NCBI GenBank assembly: GCA_050084985.1
Contig: JBITNC010000002.1
Location: 33,666,001-33,730,000 of the forward strand
Direction: 5' to 3'
DNA: 64,000 nucleotides
From: Nageia nagi
Taxonomy: Eukaryota > Pinophyta
Position 1 is the stretch's first letter. The number at the start of each line of letters is the position of its first letter. Below the pieces are notes generated by a model. It searched no databases. It was not told the origin of the DNA and worked only from the letters and a program-made list of their open reading frames with translations. Positions 10,745 through 21,774 of the stretch are shown here, piece after piece. The translations under genes and the position numbers were made by a program.

Positions 10745-11830
10745 AAATTTTACATCATCAATTTTCTTTTGCTTATCACTTTTCACCTCTTTCACATCAA
10801 TATCTTTTAAGATTGGGCACATCAGATTCTATCATATATGAAGATGATGCTAATTCATTTGATTCTAGTGACCATTCATCATATTGAGGACCAATCACAT
10901 CATAAGTGCCACCCACTTGGGCTTATCAGTGGGAATCTTTTGCATTGAAAGTACCACCCACTTGGGCTTGTTAGTGGGAGTATTTTCTATCTTTTTAATA
11001 AAGTATGTAATTCATGTCTCATATCTTTAATTAATCAATCGATGGTCAAGTAAATTGTAACATTGGTTGTTGTGCTTCTATGCTTGATCCATGTTGATGT
11101 TCCCATTTATGATCAAGGATATAATTATTTGGTAATTCTATAAGTTTACATCATATTATTTGACTACCATCACTTTACAATATCCTAATAGAGATTTGAT
11201 ACATTTTTTATTCATCATGGATATGATCATTTTCCATGGTATTCATGTTGATCTTCCCTAAGAAGTTCTTTATCAATACATTCAATATCGATTCATACAA
11301 TGTGCTTGCACTTTGCTACAGACTACTTTGCAATAAAATTTGGTTTGCATATAGGGTCATCAAATTCCCCATCGATGGGCCATCTACTTTATCCATCATT
11401 TAGAGGATGTTGAGAAGTTGCACATCATAATCACACTTGTCTATTGCTCAAATTGGACATGGAATATCATCCTTTACTATTCTTGGATACCATTTGTCTT
11501 CCATTTTTTACATTATGTAAGTCCTACCATGCTGCATCCTTAGGAGTACTACCACCCCTATACTATTATGTTCATAGTATGATAATGAAATCTTCATTAG
11601 GAGTCCACTTATGTTTCACTACTAACATGAGAAGGGGATCAATGGGTGTACTACCCATTTTTTGACATTAGGTGCCATTTCTCCCTAATCACTCATGCTA
11701 CTTTGTTCAATATACCCAGTTCACTTGTCATAGATCCTAAGAGTTTTAACTCCAACTCTCTCGATCATATCAGTGATTCTAATTAATTTTGCTATCCACT
11801 TGGGCATGTTAGTGGAACTTTATAGAATTA
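10745..11830 (-). pseudogene. decayed cargo reading frame 2 with P-T-x-K-P-K-W repeats, unrecognised
   Basis: Minus strand pieces, separated by stops and frame changes. About 11818-11650: STNMPKWIAKLIRITDMIER, then VGVKTLRIYDK. About 11665-11220: MGSTPIDPLLMLVVKHKWTP, then GGSTPKDAAW, stop, DLHNVKNGRQMVSKNS, later DGEFDDPICKPNFIAK. About 10980-10760: PTNKPKWVV and PTDKPKWVA, with DVIGPQYDEWSLESNELASS in another frame. The peptide P-T-x-[KM]-P-K-W-[IV] recurs three times. The plus-strand frames over the same bases look like shadows. No known domain is recognised; former coding status is inferred from frame length and composition. Confidence 0.35.
10909..10979 (-). repeat. 45-base in-frame direct repeat with dyad symmetry
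   Basis: CCACCCACTTGGGCTTATCA at 10909 and CCACCCACTTGGGCTTGTTA at 10954 repeat at 45 bases, that is 15 codons. Each unit is itself a dyad (CCCACT..AGTGGG). A third diverged unit is at 11794-11815. Confidence 0.65.
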
Positions 11831-11839
11831 ATAAATATT

Positions 11840-13245
11840 ATTTTTTCTTATACCTTGTACCAAACTATTTATTGGATAAATTTTCAAATTCTCAAGATAA
11901 ACAAAAAACATTCTTCAAAGCCTCAAATACAATAATTTCAATTTAAGGACATATTAAACAAGCCAAAGGTTAACTTCTATTGCAACAAGCTCATAAGTTG
12001 TAAGTAACATACAAATCTTTAACTAACCATGGTAATTAAATCATTGCAAATAAAACTTAACCATTGTAATATATTCAATTTTGCATAATAATTGAAGTTT
12101 ACACTACTACTTATTGTATATTACAATCCATAAAATACAACTTAGACATAGAGATACTTTTCAATGCATTCATTTAAGTTTCATAAATTGATATTAGGAA
12201 ATAAAGTGTCATTGTAAGATTTAATATTTATCAAAATCTTAAAAAATTGCTTAATTGCAAAGGTCATATCAAGAATTGGCAACTTTTAAGCATATTAAAA
12301 AATAACTTGTTTGATTGCAATTCTTGTTTGCAAGTTATGAATGTATTTTGTAAGTCAAGAATTGTGATCTTAGTGCAACTTATCTTCCCTTTAGAAACCA
12401 AATTTTGCAATTTGCAATGATTTTGAGCACATTCACACTTAATTTAACAACTTGAATACTAAGGAAGTCATCCACATAAAGAGACAAGTTACTAGGTTTC
12501 CTTAGAGTTAGTTGTTAGTTACAAGAACCAAGGCTCTTTACACATGGTCAAAGTTAGCACAAGTCTCAACAATATATACCTTCTTGTTTAAGGAATATTT
12601 ACTTCAAAAAGAGGATCCATCTTCTTAGTCATTAAGGTCCACTATATAATAATTTTGAAAGATGGATGACTTTTGCATTTGTCTTAGTAGCCTTGCTTCC
12701 TTGCTTACCTTTAAAGATTGTTCATATTTTTATCAATTGCTTTCATTCTTCCAATAGGATACCTAACTTTCCTATTTTTAAAATACATCATAAAACCTTA
12801 TTCATACTTCCAAAAATAAGGTTAGTAAAAAATATTTTCAAGGGAAGGTTAGATCAATAAACATTTTGAGCAATAAGGATTAAAAAAAACCTTAAAATCT
12901 CCCTCCTTTTAAAAAAAAAAATATCTTCCTCAAATCATAATCAAGATTAATATCTTTCTCAAAAAAAAAATTAATACCTAATAGGTTGAGAAAGAAAATA
13001 CACTTTCCCTAGTTAAAATAAATGCATAAGATTCCCCATTAAAAAAATGAAAAAAAACCTCCACAATAGATGCTTGTTTTTATTTTTAGTGAATTGGCCA
13101 AAGTTAATAAATATCTTGATACCAATAATTTTTGTTGGTTGTAGGAAAAAAATGTTGAGGAGGGTTTGAAAAGAAAAAAAATTTTGGGCAAAGGTTATAG
13201 AGAGTGGTTGACTTAGGGCTCCCATGCCCTCAATCTAAATAGCAT
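11840..13245 (-). other. AT-rich non-coding tract and leader start (copy C)
   Basis: No credible reading frame. From about 12700 on, the sequence resembles the leader of the copy at 16596-25347 (shared CCTTTATTCT/CCTTATTTTCAT words near 22815-22860). I therefore place the cargo/leader junction near 12650. Confidence 0.45.
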
Positions 13246-13249
13246 GTGC

Positions 13250-13740
13250 ACTAGGGGTGATATCACCCTAGGTTAGGTGATGTGCATGTATTAAGGGTAG
13301 GAGCCCCTATTTGGGGGCTTACCTACCCTTAAGTGACTAACTAGCATGACCAACATGGCCTGCATGATGGCCAACTAACTCAATCAGCTAGCCTGAGGGG
13401 TGGTAATCTAGGTGGCAACCAACCAACCTAAGGGGTGATGGCCTACATAATGACCAACCAGCCTAAGGGGTAATAGCCTACATGGTGGCTAGCCAACATA
13501 GTGGTTAGGGTATGTGGCTACTTAACCTAAGGATGATGGTGCAGCCAACCTTAGGCACCTCCCCCACATAAGGGTAGCAGCTACCTTGGGTGCCTCCCCC
13601 ATGCGAGGTGGGTGACAACCTTGGGTGCCTCCCTATGGAGGGTGTAGCCCCAACTGGAGGCTATGCCCTCCTATGGGGGTGTGTGGCCTATGATGAGGTG
13701 GTGGTCCCATAGGGAGAGCATGCCCCCAATGATAGGCTAC
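13250..13740. repeat. GC-rich minisatellite in leader (copy C)
   Basis: A sharp rise in G+C with imperfect units of about 35 bases of the kind CCTAAGGGGTGATGGCCTAC followed by ATAATGACCAACCAG, then TTGGGTGCCTCCCCCATGCG-like units. At 13291-13332 there is a strong hairpin (TTAAGGGTAGGAGCCCC pairing with GGGGGCTTACCTACCCTTAA, one bulge). Confidence 0.65.
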
Positions 13741-14228
13741 CAGTCCTATTTTTTTAAAAATAAAAAAAAGTTTTATTTAAACAAAATACATGTGTGTTAA
13801 AATTAAAAATAGTGTTTTAAAAATAATGTTTGTTAAAAAATTTTAAAAATATTATATGTATAAATAGAATAGGCAACCTCCTTTTTTTAGCAAACTTAAA
13901 ATGGGTATCCTTTTTATTTTTTTGTATAAATATAAAATGCAAAAATAAATGTGTATAAAACACATTATTCAAGTCTTCATAATAATGAACCTTCAAGCTT
14001 TGTAGTTGTACAATATTTCATATTGTAAGAATTTGTATTTATGAATTTTTATATAAACTCTTCCAGAAAATAAAATTTACACTAGTTATAGACAACTAAA
14101 TTGTAAAATGAGCAAAATATAAATTTGTGTATAAACCATAATATTCAACTACAAAAAGATTTTTAGCATAGGTTTTAAATACTATGAACAAAAAAACCAA
14201 AAATTAGTTATACTAATTTTTAATATCT

Positions 14229-14465
14229 TAGCATCTAATTAGAACAATGTTAGATCTAACTTACTAACATGTAACTAAGGTAGACTTTTATCTTAAATTT
14301 GAGCCTATTAACCTCAAATAAAGCATGTTAGCATAAACATCCAAAAATTTTAGCATCTAACCATTAAATTGTTAGATCTCATAAAGTACTAACATGTAAT
14401 GAAGGTAATAATTTTACCTCAAAATTTGAGCCCAATAACCTCAAACTACAAAATGTTAGTAGAAA
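14229..14465 (-). repeat. tandem duplication of about 120 bases in leader (copy C)
   Basis: TAGCATCTAATTAGAACAAT.. at 14229 and TAGCATCTAACCATTAAATT.. at 14351 begin two diverged copies. Shared downstream words include GTTAGATCT, ACTAACATGTAA and AAATTTGAGCC..TAACCTCAAA. Confidence 0.6.
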
Positions 14466-14589
14466 TATCTCAATTCAACTTCAAATAAGAGAAGTTGAAA
14501 CAAGAATGAGAGATAGATATACCTTCAATTTTTGAGGAAGTTACCTCAAAATTACCATGTAGTCAATTGAGAGAGATCACCATAAGGAA

Positions 14590-14601
14590 GCTCTGATACC
14601 A
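14590..14601 (-). promoter_or_regulatory. primer-binding site, perfect initiator tRNA-Met type (copy C)
   Basis: GCTCTGATACCA on +, that is TGGTATCAGAGC on -, two bases from the 5' LTR. This is the classic plant copia PBS, fixes the element orientation as minus, and is the best-preserved PBS in the window. Confidence 0.9.
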
Positions 14602-14603
14602 CT

Positions 14604-15157
14604 TGATGGAATTGAAGGATTCCCTAACCCAAGAACACTTATATGACCTCCATAAAATACACCAATAATTCTAAGCTTAAGAACAAAAGAAGCATTCTCA
14701 CATAGTAACACAAGATGTATAGTGGTTCCTCCATCACATGGAGTACTCCACTTTAGGTCTCTTTTTCTCTATACTCTCAAAATCATATACACTCTCATGG
14801 ATCTCAACCATGACTCTTCTTAGCATGAAGATTAACTCACATGCTTAAGACCATACTAACTATGATCTATACTAACATCCTTACAACCATATTTCTATCT
14901 ACTTCCATTAAAAATCTTCACAATATGAGTTCCTTTTATAGGACTCAAAACTAACCTTAGGTAGTTAACTAACCTAATCATAATTGTTTAGTTAACCCTA
15001 AGTTACAATATAAAATTACATTTAATTGTTAGTGGAGACACTATTTCACCCATAATGCATGAACCTTATTATCACCTAATAAACAACTTTAGGTTATTAT
15101 TAATATGCTAAAGTATATTAATTAAATAATACCCTAAATAACATTATAGTTCTAATA
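14604..15157 (-). repeat. 5' LTR of copy C
   Basis: On + it starts TGATGGAATTGAAGG and ends TTCTAATA (the partner ends TTCTAACA, so one terminal base has mutated). The TATA box is at 14935-14940 on the minus strand. Confidence 0.9.
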
Positions 15158-15162
15158 AGTGA
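15158..15162. repeat. target-site duplication AGTGA, right
   Basis: Identical to 7163-7167 and immediately outside the LTR end. Confidence 0.85.
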
Positions 15163-16590
15163 GACACTCCCCAAGTTCCTAAATGACTTTAATTTGAGTT
15201 ACCTTATGGTGTGGATGAAGTATTTAAAAATAAAACTCCTTCAAATAATAGACATTAAGCTTAAGTTTTTTGTATTTTGGCTTTAATTTGAGTACTATAG
15301 TCCTCATAAAGTTATACAATTTTGAATTTATGGAAGATGTGTACTACATGTAGCAAAGGAACACTAGGTAAATAAGCTTCCAGCATGAGAGAGGCCTTAG
15401 TAAGATCATATTATAAGATTGCATTATCTATTATTGATGGATTTTAGAAATTTTTAAACTAACTTTTATGAAAAATTGTAATTCTCTAGATAACATCATT
15501 CAAACACTATATACAAGCCCTATCTTAGTTAGGATGAGGAACAAGATTTTATTTTTTTAATATGGAGAATTATTGTAGGATGATGAAGAAAGAACATATT
15601 TGAAAATAACTAATATTTAATTTGAAGAAAGAATGATTAAATTGTTTGTTAATAATGCATATGGTAAAAAAAAACTCTTGTTGTTTTAATGTTGCCATAT
15701 TTTGCATACATGGCTATCAAGATTGTTATCATGATTTCATGCATATATGATCATGGAAGAGTAAACAAAAAACATAATAGGTAATAGTGTATATTATTTG
15801 TACATTGAACTAAAATATAAATGTAATGAAGTACATATATAATATCATGAAATGTAATAGATAGATAATATCTCAAGTGATGAAAGTTGTGGAAATAGAA
15901 TGAAGTTTTTTCTTGCAAATGATTTATTTTAGCAAGTATTTTGACTATCATGATCCTATAGTTGTATTAAAAGCAGGCAAGAATATGAGCATAAACTCTT
16001 AGGGAATTCATTCCAACTTGTTGTAAAGAACCTATAATCTATTAAGCACATCCCCTAGTACATTCACTCAACTTGTAAAGAACCTTTGACTATGTAATGA
16101 ATCAACTTATTATTTTTTATGAATTATTTAAAGATAGATGGATAAAACAAGGATATCATTTTATTATTATGCATAAGTAACCAAAATAGTTAAAGGGGAC
16201 TTGAAAAAGAGTGAGTAGTGGGTACGAATTACTTGTTAAGCATGATATTAAAATAACTATGCTAAAATCTAATAAGAAATAATTTGAAACAATATAACCA
16301 TGTTAAAATTACTTTTCAAGTATAAGACTAAAATATTAAGTTAAAAGAATTTAAATTTTCTAGTGAAAACCTTTAAAACCAAGGAACTTGCACTACACCA
16401 AAATTGGGCTCAAAGGGAAGCTATTTTACAATGATTTTTTACAACAATTGAAAAATTGCCTTTAAAAACATGTGAGATAGTGGTTTTATGTGAAGTTTTA
16501 AATCAATATTTAAAAACCCTAAGAGGGTGGTGTAAAATTGCTATAAACAAACCACCTTAAAAAAGATGGGTATTCCTATTGGAGGCAAAT
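15163..16590. other. 1.4-kb intergenic spacer between two LTR elements
   Basis: AT-rich with no reading frame I trust; a 66-codon minus-strand frame at 15751-15951 has no recognisable motif. At 16393 CACTACACCAAAATTGGG resembles a CACTA-type transposon end, but no partner terminus was found. Confidence 0.5.
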
Positions 16591-16595
16591 TCCTT
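16591..16595. repeat. target-site duplication TCCTT, left (copy D)
   Basis: TCCTT directly precedes the LTR start TGAAATATCC and is repeated at 25348-25352 after the other LTR. Confidence 0.85.
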
Positions 16596-17119
16596 TGAAA
16601 TATCCTACACCCAAGATCACCTTGGAGTGTTCCTCTACTTCTAAGAAACAACTCAAGAATGCTCTTAATCAATCACACATACAAGTGGCACAAGCAAGTA
16701 TAGTGGTTCCTTTATAGCAATAGAGTACTCCATTTTAAGCTAAATTCTATTACTTCTCAAGATACAAGGCTCTCATGCAATCCTACACTAGCATTCTCTC
16801 CTCCTATATATATTCACACTAAGAGCATTACAATGCTTCAAGCTAGAGTGAAAAATGCATGAGGGGCCTCAATTTATAAGGAAAAATCCCACTTTGGCTC
16901 ACCCTTTTACCCAAGGGGAATGCCATTATCAAAGGGATAAGAATAGTCACATGTTGGACAAGTTTTAATTTTTAATTGACTAAATACTTTAAATGTATTT
17001 AGGAATACTTTTATGTGTCTAGTGGATTAAATAATCAATTACATAGGTAGTGGAGATATTATTCTTTATATAACTTTCTAAAGAATAATATTTATAATAG
17101 TGCATTATTAGTTTTAACA
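16596..17119 (-). repeat. 3' LTR of copy D
   Basis: On + it runs TGAAATATCCTACACC to TTTTAACA and aligns along its length with 24825-25347. The TATA box (TATAAAT on -) is at 16872-16878. Confidence 0.9.
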
Positions 17120-17599
17120 CTACCCATTAATGAAATATTGGGGTATAAATAAGAGAATATATAAAGAGAGTGTAAGAGAGTTCTCCTCCATAAAAAATAC
17201 ATTCAAAGATGAGAACTTTACATCTTGAGAAGTAATACAATATAGAGAAGATATCTACATAACCATTTTAAAAAATGGTTTACAATACATCAATCATCAA
17301 CCATAAATGGTTTAAATGTACAAGTAGTATTCATTCAACAATATGTTGACATGATGAGCCTACATACATGAATTAAGTAACCTACAATCTCTAGAAGAAA
17401 CCTACAAGCTACAAGCAGCTCATAAACAAGCTTAGTTAGATGCATCATATATACATTCATAAGATAAATTATTCAAATAATATCATCCATAAATTGATCA
17501 AATGGTACACTATAATTCATCATAAATATGCCAAGTAAAATTATAGTCACTTGTATAAAATATGTGTTGATCATCATCAAAGCATATGATATAAAAATA

Positions 17600-17780
17600 T
17601 GCACATACTAATTTCTCACATATGGATAACTAAACAATGCTCATAATAATCTATCATATGCATAAAGTATACCAAAAATTTAATCACACATGTATAATTA
17701 AGCATAAAAATGTACACACCAAGATTAAGCAAAGTGCATAAATAAGTTCCTCATACATGGAGGACTAAGCATAAAAAATG
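17600..17780 (-). repeat. subrepeat block in 3' tract (copy D)
   Basis: Diverged units with CACATATGGATAACTAAACAA (17617), CACATGTATAATTAAGCAT and CATACATGGAGGACTAAGCA, equivalent to the three-unit block of the relatives. Confidence 0.55.
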
Positions 17781-17889
17781 CACACACAATATCAACACTA
17801 TAGAGCAAAAAAATCCTCCTAAGGTGAAGGTGACATCAAAAATAAGAATTCATCAAGAATTAAAACTCACTCCCCCTTGAGTGGTAACT

Positions 17890-19450
17890 TAACTAACCTA
17901 ATAAACTCCCTAAGCTTGTAGAACTAAGCCTCTAGGAGAGGTTTAGTGAACAAAAAAGTTCAAGTTTGATGGATAATATTGAAGCTGCAGAGTCCCATCT
18001 AGGACTTTCTCCCTAATGAAATGTACTTGTATTTCAACATGCTTCATTATTTGATGGTAAATGCAATTCTTTGATAAAGAAATGATTTATTAGTTATCTA
18101 AATAAATTTGAGTAGGACCATATTATTCAAACCTAATTTCCTTTAGAATATTTTTCAACCAAATAGCATCCTTGGTTGCAACTGTCATAGCTCTATGTTC
18201 TACCTCTATGGTGGATAGAGTGAAAGTATGATGCTTATTGGAATACCAAGATATAACACCTAAACCAATGTTGAACACATAATCTAAAGTGGATTTCATG
18301 TCATCTTTGTTACCTCCTTAGTTAGAATCTAAGAATCCTAAAAGAATAAAGAAAGGTAACTTGGTATATTTGAGAGTAATATCCTTAGTTCTTACAATAT
18401 ACCTCAATATCTTCTTGTCCATGGATATATTCCCACCATAAGGTTTCTACATAAACATTACCATCAAATTCACTACATAAGAAATATTTGATCGAGAGAT
18501 AGTCAGATAAAGAAGACTGCCAATAAGCTTCCTATATGTTGTAGCATTTTTCAACTAAGCATTAGAGCTAATCTTTAACTTGATTTCAAAAGACACTGAG
18601 ATATCCAAATTCTTACATTATTCCATTACAAACTTTTGTATAAATCTTATATGTATTTGGATTGAATAAGGTAAATATAATCCTTATATTGATACACTTG
18701 CATACCAAGGTAGTAATGCAAGATACCAAGATCAGTCGTCCCATTTTTTAATTTAAGCTTATGCATGCACTCATTAATGATATACATATTATTCCCTATG
18801 ATAAAAATGTCATAAACATAGAGAATGATTAAGACCAAATCTTTACATTAATTGACCACATATAAATTTGAATGTATGTAGCATTTAGAGAACCCAATAG
18901 TTTCAAAGTATCCTAAAATATTCTCATACCAAGATTTTAGTTCTTGCTTAAGTTCATACAAGGACTTCTTTGGCTTGCACACATGTGATAATTTTTCCAA
19001 ACTAAAAAACCCCTCAAGTTAACTCTTGTAGATCTCAACATTCAAGTCACCTTTGAGAAAATCACTCTTCACATCAAGTTGGAATATCTTCCAACTTTGG
19101 GCTACTAAAAGAGAAAGGATAAGTCTAATTGTATACATATTTGCAATTAGAGCAAATGTTTACTCATAATTAACTCCATATATTTTAGAAAAACCTTTGG
19201 CCACCAACCTTGCCTTGTATTTTTCAATCTCACCTTTTGAGTTGAACTTAACTTTGTAAACCCATTTATTTCCAATCACATTCCTTATGGTTAGATATGG
19301 AACCAGGTTCCAAGTTCTATTTTTCATAATAAATTCATATTCCACCTTCATAGTATCCCAAAAAAAAAAATTTAGAAGCCTCATTAAATTTGGAAGGTTC
19401 ATTGTGATTTTCAATGTTGGATACAAGAGAATTATCCAAATTCACACTTC
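17890..19450 (-). pseudogene. copia reverse transcriptase and RNase H remnant (copy D)
   Basis: RT starts near 19426. An 88-residue open stretch reads MKNRTWNLVPYLTIRNVIGN, then KWVYKVKFNSKGEIEKYKAR and LVAKGFSKIYGVNYE. QLDVK (about 19083) and LYELKQELKSWYENI (about 18960-18915) follow. The catalytic box at 18820-18800 is ILYVYDIFIIGNN: the first catalytic aspartate of YVDD is tyrosine, so this copy could not polymerise even if the frame were mended. LGILHYYLGMQVYQYK follows at about 18735. RNase H remnants (VDFRYYGGNKDDMKS-like) continue to about 17890. In the family, RT and RNase H copy element RNA into DNA in cytoplasmic particles. Confidence 0.8.
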
Positions 19451-19639
19451 TAGTTATCCTTTATATTGGAGAATTTTGCTCTTTTGGTAACGTATGTGAA
19501 TTATGATCCAAATATTTAATAAATTATGAAAGGTCTTAAAGGACTTCATTTGAAGAAGAATCACTAAGATATTCATTTAACTTCACATCCCTTGAAATAA
19601 ATACTACTTTTATTAAAGGAGAGTAAATCATATGCCCTT

Positions 19640-20830
19640 TATGCTGACTATCATATCCCACAAATATGCATTTCTCAAATTTATCATCTAACTTCTTATT
19701 ATTTTCTAAAACTATGAAGGAAAATGCTTCACAACCAAAAATCCTTAGATGAGAGATGTTAGGTTTATTTCATGTCCATGTCTCATAAGAATTTTTTCCT
19801 TCAACTAGTTTTGTAGGATACCAATTCAAGGTGTAGATAGTTGTGCCTCATTTATTCACCCCAAAGAAATTTAAGAAGATTCTCCAACATGCATCTATCC
19901 ATATCCATTATGGTCCTATTATTCCTTTTTACAACATCATTTTGTTGTGGGGTATAAGGGATTCTAAATTATCTTTTGATTCCATGCCTTACACAAAATT
20001 GATTGAATTCATTACTCATATGCTTACCCCCATTATATGATATTAACATCTTGATTCTTAGGTTGTTTTTATTTTCAACAAAGGCCTTAAACTCTTTGAA
20101 CATCACAAATTTTTTATCTTTGTGCTCAAGTAGATAACCAAATATCATTATAATAAATTCATCTATGAAGGTAAAGATATAAGATGCTTTTCCAAGAGAC
20201 TTCACTTGAAATGGACTCAAAAATTTTGAATGAATTAGTTGAAGAAATTGAGTTTCCCTTATTTTCTTATCCTTCTCAAACTTTTTCCTTTTCATCTTCC
20301 CTAAGATTCAACTCTCACAAAGGCCAATGGTAAGTGAGATTGAAGGCAATCCTTCCATAAGATTTTGAATTTTCATGAGTTGAATGCTTTTTTGATTGAT
20401 ATGGCCTAACATTTGATTGTAAAGGTTTCCCTTAAGAGTAAACATTTGTATCTAGGCACATTTTTGTAGGCTCTTAATCAACTATGTAGAGATCATTTTT
20501 TAGAGAACCTTTTACCAAAGTGGATAAACCCTTCTTTATACTCCAAGAGTTGAGGTAAACTCAAAAGAGTATCATTTTATTTCCACATGAATGATTGATA
20601 ATAGATTAATTCTTAATTGAGTTACATAAAACACATTCTCAATCACTTTACCATGTATCAAAGTGCTCCCAATTCCATACACTTCAAGCATAGAGTTGTC
20701 ACCAATCACAACCCCATCCTTCTTGTGTTTGTGAAATCTTGAAACTTATCTTTTTCAAAATACATATGGTTAGTGCACCATATATCTACTATCCAATCAT
20801 TTAAAAAAGAGTGAGACATGGAGTAAATGA
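19640..20830 (-). pseudogene. copia protease and integrase remnant (copy D)
   Basis: Protease: DWIVDIWCTNHMYFEKDKF-like sequence at about 20800-20745, with the catalytic D-S-G degraded. Integrase: an open stretch 20295-19969 with FTFIDEFIIMIFGYLLEHKD and MLISYNGGKHMSNEFNQFC, then GIKR. The D-D-E pattern is degraded. IN C-terminal sequence continues to about 19640 (FVGYDSQHKGHMIYS-like). Confidence 0.75.
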
Positions 20831-20839
20831 CATAAACAT

Positions 20840-21699
20840 AATCATTGTTATTATTTTTCTTTCCTTTATTTTATTTCATTTTCCCTTTTCCATTTTTCTC
20901 TTTCTTCTTATTGAAGCAATGAGACTCTTTTTAGGCATAAATACCACAAAAGTTATAATTTCCATCAAACTTGACCTTACCATTGGATTTGTTTTATTTT
21001 TATTTCCCTTATAATATTTGTTACCATCTTTCCTACGATTCTTATGAGCATGAGAATATTGATTATGATGCTTCTTTTTGAAGTGAGGTTTGGTTGCTCC
21101 TAATGCAACATTAGATTTTTGGAGTAGACCCTAAAAATTTCTTGTTGATGGTTTCTTCATGCTTTAAGATGAGGCTAGAGATATTTTCCAAATATAAGGG
21201 TTCCTCTTCATCATCTAGCTTAGTCTCAATAATAGTCACAAAGTGATTGAATTTGGATAAGATACTTTGAAGTATGATGAATACAATTATAACTGTAACT
21301 AATAAGTTGGGTCCTCAAATCAATGATCTTGGTTGAAAATATTGCTACACTCTCATCCTCCCCTTGATAAGTTTGTAGAAATTATTGGAGGATTATGAAC
21401 CTTCTAGAAACCTTTGACCCAAGATAAATTTTCTTAAGTTGATCCCAAGCCTCTTTTGTAGAAGTTGCATTTGAGATCATAAGAAAAACTTCATCTAAGA
21501 TTGCATGAAAAATTATTGAGGTTGCCAATTCATTTTTGTATGTATAATTCTCTATGAATTTTGTTTTTTTTAGATCCACTTGATCTTCATTAATAGTTTG
21601 CCAAAGTTTTCTATCCTAAAGCTCTGCTTTCATCCTTCATTCTCAAATTCCAAAGTTAGAACCATCAAGGATGTGTTTGGGCACAAACTAATCACTCAT
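20840..21699 (-). pseudogene. copia gag remnant (copy D)
   Basis: The start ATG is at 21699-21697 in the family context (M-x-D-x-F-x-P-K-H-I-L-D-G-S-N), with a stop at codon 4. An open stretch 21579-21382 reads MDLKKTKFIENYTYKNELAT and ISNATSTKEAWDQLKKIYLG. The zinc knuckle at about 20985-20930 reads NYNFCGIYA, stop, KESHC: it keeps the second and last cysteines but not the first or the GH. In the living element gag forms the particle. Confidence 0.75.
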
Positions 21700-21774
21700 T
21701 TTATACTAAATAAGATTAATTTAGATTAAGAAATTAATAAAGCATAAATATTACATTGTAAAAATTGCATCAAT

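Larger units (their letters stand above)
7168..15157 (-). mobile_element. non-autonomous copia-family LTR element with unrelated cargo (copy C)
   Basis: Two LTRs of about 555 bp in direct orientation, a perfect PBS and a polypurine-like AAAGAGGAG next to the 3' LTR define a 7990-bp element flanked by AGTGA. The ends resemble the gag-pol-bearing relatives: a leader with a GC-rich minisatellite, and a 3' tract with the family subrepeats. However, there is no gag, protease, integrase or RT. Only two copies of the last few pol codons remain (9190-9490). Between them and the leader lie about 3.1 kb of different sequence with decayed minus-strand reading frames. I infer it was mobilised by proteins of its relatives. 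By eye the LTRs differ at roughly one base in ten, so it is old. Confidence 0.85.

Noticed and set aside
10489-11665. Plus-strand frames of 69 and 73 codons in the copy C cargo
   Set aside because: The minus-strand translation of the same bases is longer, hydrophilic and in element sense; the plus frames look like antisense shadows.
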